Shown piece after piece: positions 13,188-20,846 of a DNA stretch of 20,846 nt (the stretch's first letter is position 1; the number at the start of each line of letters is the position of its first letter). Under the pieces are notes generated by a model. That model saw only the letters and a program-made list of their open reading frames with translations, was not told the DNA's origin and ran no database searches. The DNA is from an uncultured Eubacteriales bacterium (lineage in GTDB: Bacteria > Bacillota > Clostridia > Oscillospirales > Oscillospiraceae): positions 1 through 20,846 of the forward strand of contig URLT01000024.1 in assembly GCA_900548795.1 (NCBI GenBank). Direction: 5' to 3'. The position numbers and the translations under genes were made by a program.

Positions 13188-13228
13188 AGATTGCCGCGTC
13201 GGGCGTGTGCGCCCTCCTCGCAATGACA
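13188..13228. repeat. solo REP-like arm
   Basis: AGATTGCCGCGTCGGGCGTG... ending CCTCGCAATGACA is a single copy of the arm that occurs in pairs in the two elements at 13622 and 13925. CGGGATGCCA precedes it at 13164, as it precedes the right arm of each full element. Its inner stem (GGGCG/CGCCC) differs from theirs. Confidence 0.7.
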
Positions 13229-13621
13229 AACGGGGGAACGTGTGCGGCGTTAAAATCGGCGGCGTTTTTGCCCGAAAATGGCGCAGAATCGGTCGGGCTC
13301 GACCGATTTCGACATTTCCAAACGTTTTGCAGTTTCTTCAAAGTTCGTTCACACATCCCTGTGGGGAATATGGTATCCTTTAGTCAGAGATCAGGTTTTC
13401 CTCCCTTTTCCTGCATCTCTCATAAATACCGGCTCGCTGATGCCGCGAAGGTTTTCGCGGATGTGCCAACGGTGAGCCTCGGAGCATTGCAATCGGCGTG
13501 TTGTTTGCCAGACAGCGCGCCGATTGATTTTTTTGTCCGGCCTTCAGGGTCAGCTCAACCCGACGCCTCGCTTTTTCTCCAAGGGAACCTCTGATTCAAG
13601 ATCCTGCCGTTCTCGGATTCC

Positions 13622-13892
13622 GAAGATTCGGTTTTGCGTTCCGTATTTTTGACAAAGCCTACCGATCCTGTCATTGCGAGGAGCGAAGCGACGCGGCAAT
13701 CTTTAACGAAACGATTTGTCATCCCGAAACGAAATATGGTAGGGCGGTAAAGCAGCAAATCCATGTTTTTTGTTATAAGTATTCCTTTTTGCTTCGTGTT
13801 CCCGTGCTTCGCCACGGGATGCCATACCTTCAACTTTAAGATTGCCACGGCCGCGCTGCGGCCTCGCAATGACACGGAATTTGGGACGTTTT
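13622..13892. repeat. REPIN/MITE-like element, copy 1
   Basis: This roughly 271-bp element has a left arm TGTCATTGCGAGGAGCGAAG...GGCAATCTTTAA (from 13669) and a right arm TTAAGATTGCC...CCTCGCAATGACA (13836-13874) that are inverted relative to each other. Between them are an internal hairpin (CCCGTGCTTCGCCACGGG) and a GAAATATGGTAGGGCGG segment. A near-identical element starts 303 bases later. It has no coding capacity and would need a transposase in trans. The CATTGCGAGG arm belongs to a widespread bacterial dispersed repeat. Confidence 0.75.
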
Positions 13893-13924
13893 GTGGATAA
13901 AAATAGCTTTTTCGTAAGAATTAT

Positions 13925-14236
13925 GAAGATTCGGTTTTGCGTTCCGTATTTTCGACAAAGCCTACCGATCCTGTCATTGCGAGGAGCGAAGCGACGCGGC
14001 AATCTTTAACGTAGCGATTTGTCATCCCGAAACGAAATATGGTAGGGCGGAACGAAACAGAGCCTTGAAATGAAGAGAGAGGAAGCAGAATGAAGCAGCG
14101 CATCCCATGCTTTTTATTATAAGGATTCCTTTTTGCTTCGTGTTCCCGTGCTTCGCCACGGGATGCCATAGCTTCAACTTTAAGATTGCCACGGCCGCGC
14201 TGCGGCCTCGCAATGACACGAAAATTGAGACGTTTT
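13925..14236. repeat. REPIN/MITE-like element, copy 2
   Basis: This is a direct repeat of copy 1, nearly base for base over both arms and flanks, but about 41 bases longer because of an extra purine-rich segment at about 14048-14098. Arms are at 13972-14009 and 14179-14219. The tandem arrangement, with only 32 bases between copies, suggests duplication of one unit or insertion next to a resident copy. Confidence 0.75.
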
Positions 14237-14268
14237 TTCCTTGCTTCGCAGGAATTTTGACTTACTGC

Positions 14269-14316
14269 GCAACTCGCATCCTTCCGTACCTATGTACGCC
14301 GACGGCTGCAAGTTGC
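14269..14316. repeat. imperfect inverted repeat
   Basis: GCAACTCGCA...TGCAAGTTGC frames a GTAC-CTAT-GTAC core, giving a long interrupted hairpin. It is non-coding and probably another small dispersed repeat. Confidence 0.45.
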
Positions 14317-14344
14317 TTGTCTTCCGAACATTTTTACAGTCTGC

Positions 14345-14376
14345 CAGCGTGTCAAAAAAGGTTTTTTGACACGCTG
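14345..14376. terminator. palindromic hairpin with A6/T6 core
   Basis: CAGCGTGTCAAAAAA and TTTTTTGACACGCTG are perfectly complementary around a GG loop. It is downstream of the surface-protein gene on the minus strand and could be a backup terminator after the one at 14379-14404. Confidence 0.5.
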
Positions 14377-14378
14377 AA

Positions 14379-14404
14379 AGGGAGCCGCCCGAGGGCGGCT
14401 CCCT
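14379..14404 (-). terminator. intrinsic terminator of the surface-protein gene
   Basis: AGGGAGCCGCCC and GGGCGGCTCCCT form a 12-bp stem with a minimal loop, 55 bases past the stop codon at 14459. On the minus strand AA precedes and TTTCAG follows. Together with the next hairpin it gives a double stop. Confidence 0.7.
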
Positions 14405-14458
14405 TGCTATGCATTTTAATTAGGAAACAGCTTGAAATTTCTGTTGTTTGAAGCCGAA

Positions 14459-17400
14459 TCAGTTCGCCAGCTTGTACAGCGCAATTTCGCTCTGGCCGCC
14501 CGACTTCTTGCCAAAGAAGCGGAACCAAAGGCCGTTATCGTTGTTATTCTTGTTGAACTGGAACGGAGCAGTGCCGTCGAGAACCTTGACCACACCGTCT
14601 TCCACCTTGATGGACAGCGCCTTTGCGGTGTCGCTGAAAACAATCTTGTTTCTTCCGCTGAAAGCGGTCAGGTACTTGCCCGCGTTAGCGCCACCGTTGA
14701 GCTTGAAGGAGTAGCCGTCGCCTTCCTTGGCAACCGTCACTTCGCAGGCCTTGATCTCATCGGACGACGGGATCTTGCCGTCGGTGAAGGTTGCGGTGAC
14801 GAAGTTTCCGTGCTCGTCGATGCCCTTGAACACGTAGGCTTCCGTCTCGGAGGCTTCGTAAACGATCAGGTAGGTTCCCGACCAGTCGGTGGGAGCCGCG
14901 GTGACCTTCTCGTAGCGCGCGCCGGTGGCCGGTGTGCTGATGGTCGCGCCGCAGCGGTCGCACTTGTTGTCCTTATCCTCGTCGACATGACCCAGAGCCG
15001 GGAGATCCACGGTCTTGGTGTCCGTGCCGAAGCCATCCTCGGTGAAGGTGGCGGTGAAGACGCGCTTGCCCTCTGCGGTGCAGGTCGCGGCGGGATCGTC
15101 CTTCGCGGTGACGGTGCCGGTCGCGGTGAGCTTGTCGCCGCAGCCGCTGACCGTGCATTCCTTATAGGCGGTGCAGGTGAAGGTCTCGCCGTCAGCAGTC
15201 CACGTGTACTTCACGTCGCCGTAGGTGTGCTCGTGGGTCGGGGTGACGATCTTGATGCGACCCGCGCCGGTCGGATTGGCATAGATGGAGTCCGCCTTGA
15301 CCGTGCCTTGGAGCGTGCCGGTGATGTACTTGATGAGGACTTCGTTGTCGATGGCAACCTCCTGCGCAAGGATCTTGCTGCCTCTGAAGACGGTGTAGCC
15401 GTCGCCGCCGTTGATGAGCATGTAGTTGTGGCCGCCGAGGGTGTAGGTCTTGTTGACGTCGAGCGGTTCGCCGTTGACCTTCACGTCGGTGACTCTGTGC
15501 TCACCCTCGAGCTTCACGAATTCCTTGTTCTCGTTGAAGCGAGCGGGGGTCGGGATCGCGGTGTTGATGGTGTACTCAATGCCGGAGACCTGCAGGAAGC
15601 CGCCGGATTCGCCCGGGCACGCAGCCGAGCCGATCTCCAGAGCCGTCCAGAGCTGCTCGCCGGTGACCTCGATCTTGCAGGCCGAGTTGCCGAACGGATG
15701 CACGGCAATGATCTGGCCATAGGTGATGTCGCCCTTGTTGATGTTAGCGCGGACGCCGCCGCCGTTGACGAAAGCAACGTCGGTCTTGAGCAGATCGCGG
15801 TAAGCATCGGCGCAGAGGTCGCCGAGGTTCGTCTCGGCGCTGCGGACAGCGCGCTTGCCGGTCGTGAGGTCGAGCGTGGTGAGGTCGACCTCGGTCTTCG
15901 CAACGACCGTATTGCTGACCTTGTCGACCTCGGCCTTGATCTCAGCGACCTTGGCAGCGACGGTCGGGTCAGTGTCATAGAGATAAACGTTGTACTTTTC
16001 TTCCTTGCCCGTCGTCTCGTTCACGCGGGTCTTGACCTCGTAGAGCGGGAGGACGGTGGCAGTGATCGTGCCGTCGGCAGCGATGGTCATCTTGCCGACG
16101 TTCTTCAGCTGCGTGCCGGTCTGGGCAACGGGGATCTCCTTGCCGTCCTTGTTCTTCGCGGTGTTGGAGAAGGTGCTGTGGGAATGGCCGTCGATGAGCG
16201 CATCGATGCCGGTGGTGTTGGCAATGACAGAGGTGGACGTCCACGGCTCGGACTGCTCGTCGATGCCGAGGTGGCCGACGGCGATCACGTAATCCGCGCC
16301 CTCCGCCTTAGCGGCGTCGACCGCCTTCTGCACGACGGTGTAGAGCTTTTCGCCCGTGGTGTCGTTGCAGAAGTCATAGATGTATTCGCCCGCCTCGTTC
16401 TGGAAGTACACCGGGGTGGACTTCACAAGCGTCTCGGGGGTGGTGATACCGACAACGGCGACCTTCTTATCGCCGACGGTGAAGATCTTGTAAGCGTCGA
16501 GGACGGCCTTATCTGCGGTCTTGTCCCAGAGGTTCGCGGAGACATACGGGGTGTTGTCGCCGTTGACGATCTCGAGGAAGCGCGCAAAGCCATAGTCGAA
16601 CTCGTGGTTGCCGGGGACGGCGACGTCATAACCGACCGTCTTCATCAGGTCGACCATGCACTGGCCGTTGGTGAGGGTGGTGGCGACGGAGCCCTGGATG
16701 TTATCGCCGGCGTCGACGATCAGGTCAGCGCCCTTCATCGCGGTCGCCGCATAGGGATAAAGCTCATAGGCGCCGTGGACGTCGTTGGTGAAGCAAACCG
16801 TGATGTCCTTGCTCGGCTGCGGCTCTTCGGCGCTCTTGACATAGAAGCGGATCGCCATCAGCGTTTCGTTGAGCGTATGGTAGCCGGACCAATTCTTATT
16901 GGTCTCATACCACTGCATGTAGTAGGGCTTCGTGGCATCGCGGTCGAGGTTCTTCACATAGAAGCAGCCCTCGGTCGCAGCGGCCTCGACCTGCCACTTG
17001 TAGTTCACGGCGTCGAGCGGCATGGAGGTAAACTCCTTGCCCATGCCGATCTTCTTGCCATCATAGGAGAAGGTGTAGAACTCGCCTTCCTTGCCGACCG
17101 TCCAAACGATCGTGCTGTCCGGATTCTCGATCACGCCGTCAACCGGAGCGACCTCGAGACCGTTGTTATAGTGGCCGTTGTAAGTGCCGCAGAGGGCAAC
17201 GTTCTTCGAATCGCAGACAAGGATGACCTGATCGCCTTCCTTGAGCTCGGTTGCTGCCACATACTTGTCACCGGAGGGCGTGGGGGGCGTGGGGGGAGTG
17301 GGAGGCGTGGGAGGATCGGGAGGCGTGGGAGTCTCGCCGTCGACCAGCTTATAAAGGATCACGGGAGTCTGGATGGAGCTGTTTGCCTTGTAGAAGCGGA

Positions 17401-19126
17401 ACCACTTGTAGTATTCGGTCTCGCTGTTGTACTGCAGGCCGCCGTTGTAGCGGAAGACCGTCCCGACCGCGCTGGTGATGACGGGGTTGCCGTCCTTCCA
17501 CTCGATCGTTGCGGTGGAGGGCTCCGTTTCGAACTTCGTGCCGTTTGCGGGCGCGTCGTTCGCGGTCTTTCCGTTCAGATAACCGGCGCTGGCCTTGAGC
17601 GTGTAGCCGCCTTCCACGGCAGCGACCTCAATGGCGCACTCGGAAGAAACGGTGACCTTGTTATCCGTCACGGTAGCCGTGACGTTGTTGCCGTCGGCGT
17701 CGGTCTTGCCGTTGAAGATCACGGCAGTGCCGTCGCCCAGCTCATAGCCGATCACATAGGTGCCTGCCCAGTTGGTGAGGTCGGCAGTGACCTTTGCAAA
17801 CGTCTTGTCGCCGACAGGCGTGGGAGGCGTGGGGGTATCGCCGCCGGTTGCCAGAGGATAGAGCCCGAACATATAGATCTCGGGCTTGGTGGAATCCATA
17901 CCGTAAACGGTGAAGTAGTTGCCCCAGAATTCCAGATACTGCTGCTTGCCGTTGCTCTCAGCGGTGGCGCAGCGGATGAACTTGCCGTTCGCGGCATCCT
18001 CGAGCACGAACTTGGTGTTCTCGCCCTCGGCGTCAACGAGCTTGACATCCTTGCCGTCGGAGAAGAGGTACTTGCCGTCAGCCGTCTTGAAGGTGGTGAC
18101 GCCGTCGGTCGTGGTCATCTCGAACTCGGCCACGTTGGTCGCGGCGGTCTTGACCTTGCCGTCCTCGAGCGTAGCGTCCGCAGCGACCAGCTCAATCTTG
18201 CTCTTGCCGCTGGTGGTGCTGGTGTAGGTGTACTCCTCGGTGGTCATGACCTTGCCCTTGCCGGCAAAGTAGATGACGACCTTCCCCGGTGCGGGAGTCG
18301 GGGGAACGGGCGTGTCGCCGAGCTTTTCGCCGCAGCGATCGCAGATGTTGTCCTTGTTCTCGTCGATGTGACCCAGAGCCGGGATCTCCTCGGTCTTGGT
18401 CTTGCCGCAGACGGTGCAGGTGTAGGTCTTAACGCCCTTTTCCGTGCAGGTCGGCTCGGTCGTGACCTTGCCGGCGTCCCACTTGTGCTCCTCGCACGGC
18501 TCGTCGATCTTGTTGAACTGGGTCATGATCTTCGCGAACTCGGCACGGGTCGCGTTGTCCCGCGGGAGCAGCTTGCCGTCGGAGCCGCCAATGATCTTGT
18601 TGGCGATCGCCCAGTTGAAGGCGTCCTTGGCATAGGAGCGAACCTCGCTCGCATCCGGGAAGTCCTTCAGGCAGTCCTTCTCGACCTTCGGCTTGCCGGC
18701 AACGCGCCACATCATGGTGACCAGCTCCTCGCGCAGCACATACTGCGACGGAGCAAATTCGGTCGGGCTGACGCCGTTGACGACGCCGGTGGCCTGTGCC
18801 CATGCGACGGCGTCGCTGTACCACTTGCCGGCGGGAACGTCGGTAAAGGTGCTGGGCGCCGCGACGGCGGGCGAGCCGGCCTTGCGGTAAAGCACCGTTG
18901 CGACCATTGCGCGCTCGAGCGTATCGTCCGGCCCGAACAGGTTGTTGCCGATGCCGTTCATCCAGCCGCGATCCGTCACATATTCGACGTACTCGGCATA
19001 CCACTTGTTTGTGGGGACATCCGTGAAGTGATTGACATAGTCAACCGCGAACACAGACGGAACCACACCGACGATCATGGCGAGGATCAGAGCCAGCGCC
19101 ATGATGCGTTTCATCGTGTTTTTCAT
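14459..19126 (-). CDS. SLH-anchored extracellular 5'-nucleotidase, multidomain (1555 aa)
   Basis: An exported wall protein. Signal peptide 1-27 ends VFA. Three SLH domains (about 30-76, 91-145, 153-205; FTDVP...WY, A..W) bind secondary wall polymer. A Cys-rich segment (211-268; TCTVCGKTK, DENKDNICDRCG) recurs at 1318-1393 (DEDKDNKCDRCG). The catalytic core is UshA/YfkN-like: metallophosphoesterase 774-985 with FTNDVHG, DAGDNIQG, PGNHEFDYG, GHLG and GHSHS, then the 5'-nucleotidase C-domain about 1070-1290 with ETNLGDLCAD, NGGGVR and GGHNYM for nucleoside binding. Four beta-rich modules flank it (282-425, 440-595, 620-765, 1402-1555); the second and last are clearly alike (DLTNWAGTYVI and PTDWSGTYLI). 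Pro-Thr linkers join them. It probably hydrolyses nucleotides or related esters at the surface for phosphate or nucleoside uptake. ATG 19126 has AAGGAGG at 7 bases and a good promoter at 19186-19214. Confidence 0.93.
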   Translation of the reverse strand: MKNTMKRIMALALILAMIVGVVPSVFAVDYVNHFTDVPTNKWYAEYVEYVTDRGWMNGIGNNLFGPDDTLERAMVATVLYRKAGSPAVAAPSTFTDVPAGKWYSDAVAWAQATGVVNGVSPTEFAPSQYVLREELVTMMWRVAGKPKVEKDCLKDFPDASEVRSYAKDAFNWAIANKIIGGSDGKLLPRDNATRAEFAKIMTQFNKIDEPCEEHKWDAGKVTTEPTCTEKGVKTYTCTVCGKTKTEEIPALGHIDENKDNICDRCGEKLGDTPVPPTPAPGKVVIYFAGKGKVMTTEEYTYTSTTSGKSKIELVAADATLEDGKVKTAATNVAEFEMTTTDGVTTFKTADGKYLFSDGKDVKLVDAEGENTKFVLEDAANGKFIRCATAESNGKQQYLEFWGNYFTVYGMDSTKPEIYMFGLYPLATGGDTPTPPTPVGDKTFAKVTADLTNWAGTYVIGYELGDGTAVIFNGKTDADGNNVTATVTDNKVTVSSECAIEVAAVEGGYTLKASAGYLNGKTANDAPANGTKFETEPSTATIEWKDGNPVITSAVGTVFRYNGGLQYNSETEYYKWFRFYKANSSIQTPVILYKLVDGETPTPPDPPTPPTPPTPPTPSGDKYVAATELKEGDQVILVCDSKNVALCGTYNGHYNNGLEVAPVDGVIENPDSTIVWTVGKEGEFYTFSYDGKKIGMGKEFTSMPLDAVNYKWQVEAAATEGCFYVKNLDRDATKPYYMQWYETNKNWSGYHTLNETLMAIRFYVKSAEEPQPSKDITVCFTNDVHGAYELYPYAATAMKGADLIVDAGDNIQGSVATTLTNGQCMVDLMKTVGYDVAVPGNHEFDYGFARFLEIVNGDNTPYVSANLWDKTADKAVLDAYKIFTVGDKKVAVVGITTPETLVKSTPVYFQNEAGEYIYDFCNDTTGEKLYTVVQKAVDAAKAEGADYVIAVGHLGIDEQSEPWTSTSVIANTTGIDALIDGHSHSTFSNTAKNKDGKEIPVAQTGTQLKNVGKMTIAADGTITATVLPLYEVKTRVNETTGKEEKYNVYLYDTDPTVAAKVAEIKAEVDKVSNTVVAKTEVDLTTLDLTTGKRAVRSAETNLGDLCADAYRDLLKTDVAFVNGGGVRANINKGDITYGQIIAVHPFGNSACKIEVTGEQLWTALEIGSAACPGESGGFLQVSGIEYTINTAIPTPARFNENKEFVKLEGEHRVTDVKVNGEPLDVNKTYTLGGHNYMLINGGDGYTVFRGSKILAQEVAIDNEVLIKYITGTLQGTVKADSIYANPTGAGRIKIVTPTHEHTYGDVKYTWTADGETFTCTAYKECTVSGCGDKLTATGTVTAKDDPAATCTAEGKRVFTATFTEDGFGTDTKTVDLPALGHVDEDKDNKCDRCGATISTPATGARYEKVTAAPTDWSGTYLIVYEASETEAYVFKGIDEHGNFVTATFTDGKIPSSDEIKACEVTVAKEGDGYSFKLNGGANAGKYLTAFSGRNKIVFSDTAKALSIKVEDGVVKVLDGTAPFQFNKNNNDNGLWFRFFGKKSGGQSEIALYKLAN
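17276..17332 (-). repeat. Pro-Thr linker microrepeat in the surface protein
   Basis: Reiterated GTGGGGGGC/GTGGGAGGC units encode TPPDPPTPPTPPTPPTP (residues 599-617). This is a flexible extracellular spacer between two beta modules; its DNA is prone to slippage, so length may vary between strains. Confidence 0.75.
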
Positions 19127-19185
19127 TGTGTTTCCTCCTTAAATTTTCCATTCCGAGGGCAATCGCCCCCTATTCTGGTTCTTTT

Positions 19186-19214
19186 ATTTTACCAGTTTTC
19201 AGGTTCATTTACAA
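19186..19214 (-). promoter_or_regulatory. sigma-A promoter of the surface-protein gene
   Basis: On the minus strand TTGTAA (19214-19209), exact 17-base spacer, TAAAAT (19191-19186), 59 bases before the start codon. A small GGGC/GCCC hairpin lies in the leader. Confidence 0.7.
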
Positions 19215-19458
19215 GAACGCCTGCCGGAATTCTCTGTTTTCACGGACGCGATTTTCAAAAACCGAAAATTCTGAACTTCCCGTCGGTTTTTTTCGGTTGA
19301 TTTTAACGCAGAATCGTATTTCTTCCAGAAAATTTTGCACATAAAGTAAGCGTAACGCGCAGTGCTCATGCGCTATGAAATGTCGCGCTCTGTCGGCAGA
19401 CGCCGCCTGTCCTCGCAGCAGAGACAATTGCACGCGGGCGCGGGCGCCGATTTCGGGC

Positions 19459-19487
19459 TTGACGCGGGCGCGCGGAAATGGTAAAAT
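19459..19487 (+). promoter_or_regulatory. sigma-A promoter of tRNA-Leu
   Basis: TTGACG (19459-19464), 17-base GC-rich spacer, TAAAAT (19482-19487), 12 bases before the mature 5' end of the tRNA. The 19215-19458 stretch upstream holds no gene that I can see. Confidence 0.75.
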
Positions 19488-19499
19488 AAACGCGCATTG

Positions 19500-19586
19500 G
19501 CCGCCATGATGAAATCGGTAGACATAGCAGACTTAAAATCTGCCGGTAGCGATACCGTGCCGGTTCGATTCCGGCTGGCGGCACCA
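19500..19586 (+). tRNA. tRNA-Leu (anticodon UAA)
   Basis: An 87-base gene with acceptor stem GCCGCCA/TGGCGGC and encoded CCA (19584-19586). The anticodon arm GCAGA-CTTAAAA-TCTGC gives anticodon TAA. The long variable arm (CGGTAGCGATACCG) is typical of class II tRNA-Leu, and the T arm has GGTTCGATTCC. It reads UUA, and UUG by wobble. It has its own promoter and a terminator 7 bases downstream, so it is monocistronic. tRNA-Leu genes are common integration targets, but no attachment repeat is evident here. Confidence 0.96.
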
Positions 19587-19592
19587 TAAAAA

Positions 19593-19625
19593 ACGGATGC
19601 GGGGGCAGCGCGCCCTCGCATCCGT
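19593..19625. terminator. bidirectional terminator between tRNA-Leu and dihydropyrimidinase
   Basis: ACGGATGCG and CGCATCCGT form the outer stem, extended by GGGG/CCCT, around a short loop. On the plus strand CTCTTTGTTTT follows for the tRNA; on the minus strand TTTTTTA follows for the convergent gene. Both sides fit an intrinsic terminator. Confidence 0.85.
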
Positions 19626-19708
19626 CTCTTTGTTTTGAGGCGCTTTTCCGGTCTTGCGACGCAGAAAGCGCTCCGTTGTGCATACCGCCCCGGCTCGGGA
19701 GCCGAGCG

Positions 19709-20845
19709 TCAGAGGCTGCTCCTGCCCCGGGGAATGAAGCGCCCGCCGTGGCTGTCGAGCACCTCGCCGTTTTCAACGGCGCATTTGCCGCGCAGCCAGA
19801 CCTGCGCGATGCGCCCGGCGACCTCGAAGCCCTCGTAGGGCGCGTAGTCGACGTTCGCGACCTGGTCGGCCGCGGTGATCCGCGAGGTGCCCTCGGGGTC
19901 ATAGACGACGATGTCGGCATCCGCGCCCTCGGCGATGCGCCCCTTGCGCGGATAGCAGCCGTAGAGCTTCGCGGGCGCCTCGGAGAGCACCTCGGCCATG
20001 CGCTCGGCGGTGATCCGCCCGGCCTTGACGCCGTAGGTATAGAGCAGGACGCCGCGCGTCTCGACGCCGGGCATACCGCCGGGGATCTTCGTGAAGTCCT
20101 CGCGGCCGAAGGCCTTCTGCGTCAGCGTGAAGCTGCAATGGTCGGTCGAAACGGTCTGGATCGTGCCGTCGGCCAGCGCGCTCCAGAGCGCCTCGTTGTC
20201 GCGCGGCTTGCGCAGCGGCGGCGCGCAGACATATTTCGCGCCCTCAAAATCGGGCAGATCATAGAGCCGATCGTCCAGCAGCAGATAGTGCGGGCAGGTC
20301 TCGACATAGACCGTCTGGCCGCGCGCCCGCGCGGCCTCGACCTCGCGCAGGCTCTCCTGACACGTCAGGTGGACGATCACGACCGGCACGTCGGCGACCC
20401 CGGCGATCTTGAGCAGGCGCCCGACGGCCTCGGCCTCGAGCAGCGCCGGCCGGCAGCGCGGATGCGCCGACGGAGACAGCTCCCCGGCGGCCTTTTTCTC
20501 GGCGATGAGCGAGTCGATCACGCCGGCGTTCTCGCAGTGGACGCCCGCGATGCCGCCAAGCTCCTTGAGCTTCTGCAGCGCCTCAAAGATCGCGCCGTCG
20601 CCGATCATCATGGCCGGATAGGTCATATACATCTTAAAAGAGGAAACGCCCTGCTCGAACATCTTCGGCAGCTCTGCAATGATCCCGTCGTTCCAGTCGT
20701 CGATGGTCATGTGGAAGCCGTAGTCGCAGGCGGTGCGGCCGTCGGCCTTCCTGTGCCAGAGGTCGAGGCCGTATTGCAGCGTCTCGCCCTTGTTCGGGCA
20801 GGCAAAGTCGATGACCATCGTTGTGCCGCCGTGGATGGCGCTGCG
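19709..20845 (-). CDS. hydA: dihydropyrimidinase / D-hydantoinase (partial at window edge)
   Basis: The frame stays open to the right edge (RSAIHGGTTMVIDFACP), so the apparent ATG at 20818 is internal and about 60-80 N-terminal residues, with the HxH metal ligands, lie outside. Visible family features are the carbamylated-lysine region SSFKMYMTYPAMM, GVHCENAG (metal His), VVIVHLTCQESL (metal His), VETCPHYLLLDD, the catalytic Asp in TVSTDHCSFTLTQK and GGMPGVETR. This cyclic amidohydrolase opens dihydropyrimidine or hydantoin rings in the cytosol, using two metals. The C-terminal strand domain (VVYDPEGTSRITA, HGGRFIPRG) is complete and ends at TGA 19709. It converges on tRNA-Leu with a shared terminator. 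In Clostridia such genes often sit in purine or pyrimidine catabolic loci, but its neighbours are outside the window. Confidence 0.93.
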   Translation of the reverse strand, partial: RSAIHGGTTMVIDFACPNKGETLQYGLDLWHRKADGRTACDYGFHMTIDDWNDGIIAELPKMFEQGVSSFKMYMTYPAMMIGDGAIFEALQKLKELGGIAGVHCENAGVIDSLIAEKKAAGELSPSAHPRCRPALLEAEAVGRLLKIAGVADVPVVIVHLTCQESLREVEAARARGQTVYVETCPHYLLLDDRLYDLPDFEGAKYVCAPPLRKPRDNEALWSALADGTIQTVSTDHCSFTLTQKAFGREDFTKIPGGMPGVETRGVLLYTYGVKAGRITAERMAEVLSEAPAKLYGCYPRKGRIAEGADADIVVYDPEGTSRITAADQVANVDYAPYEGFEVAGRIAQVWLRGKCAVENGEVLDSHGGRFIPRGRSSL

Positions 20846-20846
20846 C

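Larger units (their letters stand above)
12927..13621. other. gene-free stretch with transposon and REP debris
   Basis: Besides the TnpV remnant (12979-13086) and a REP arm (13188-13228) I see no gene. The open frames on both strands have no ribosome binding sites and consist of repeat translation. A 17-base string at 13583-13599 is repeated at 1833-1849. Confidence 0.6.

Noticed and set aside
13555..14219. Several 65-106-codon minus-strand ORFs with near-identical products
   Set aside because: They are translations of the tandem REPIN/MITE-like elements; their similarity is DNA-level and no start has a ribosome binding site.
13622..14236. CRISPR array
   Set aside because: There are only two long direct copies with internal inverted arms, no short regular repeats with spacers and no cas genes.
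14432..19300. 1622-codon plus-strand ORF antisense to the surface protein gene
   Set aside because: The opposite strand encodes an unambiguous signal peptide, SLH domains and nucleotidase with a good start and promoter. The antisense product is a low-complexity Val/Asp/Gly-rich translation caused by GC-biased codons.
19500..19586. Integration site at tRNA-Leu
   Set aside because: No direct repeat of the tRNA 3' end and no integrase is seen nearby in the window.

Overview
The window looks like a chromosomal segment of a low-oxygen gut Clostridium-class Firmicute, most likely Oscillospiraceae-like. This is inferred from strong AGGAGG ribosome binding sites, an SLH-anchored surface protein with Cys-rich CDxCG repeats, a CCA-encoding tRNA-Leu, and relics of clostridial transposon genes. 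No taxonomic marker gene is present, so the assignment is tentative.

Layout: (1) 1-1994 is AT-richer accessory DNA: the tail of an unknown gene, a Nudix hydrolase, a transglutaminase-like protein, then a graveyard of broken mobile-element ORFs ending in what reads as the C-terminus of a DnaB-type helicase. (2) 2006-2253 holds three consecutive inverted repeats. (3) 2283-10999 is the most interesting part: a cluster of two divergent groups. On the minus strand are a 360-aa unknown protein, a 351-aa winged-helix-tailed protein, a CbxX/SpoVK-type AAA+ ATPase, a 26-codon small ORF and a 230-aa paralogue of the 351-aa protein. On the plus strand are a 171-aa short relative of the 360-aa protein, a PqqD-like/radical SAM/SPASM maturase and, overlapping its stop codon, a 33-aa Cys-rich peptide that is probably its RiPP substrate. 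Next come a 71-aa charged protein (+), a third stand-alone copy of the winged-helix domain (-) and a 93-aa unknown (-). Four genes of this cluster (351-aa, AAA+, 171-aa, radical SAM) are preceded by the same promoter-like element: TGTCCC exactly 23 bases (counted from the end of the TTGTCC hexamer) before a TATNAT -10 box. This points to one shared control and makes the cluster a candidate regulon and system. (4) 11218-12926 carries a 253-aa unknown protein (-) and a PPP-type phosphatase (+), divergently transcribed. (5) 12927-14404 is gene-free and repeat-rich: a TnpV relic, a tandem pair of REPIN/MITE-like elements with inverted REP arms, a lone REP arm and several hairpins. (6) 14459-19126 is a 1555-aa exported SLH-anchored 5'-nucleotidase. 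(7) 19500-20846 has tRNA-Leu(UAA) and the C-terminal part of a dihydropyrimidinase, converging on a shared bidirectional terminator.

How the cluster may work (inference): the radical SAM enzyme would cross-link the Cys-rich peptide. The AAA+ ATPase and the winged-helix proteins would be co-regulated partners, the latter possibly binding the TGTCCC element. No transporter or protease for peptide export is visible, so an intracellular or regulatory role, or export encoded elsewhere, is possible.
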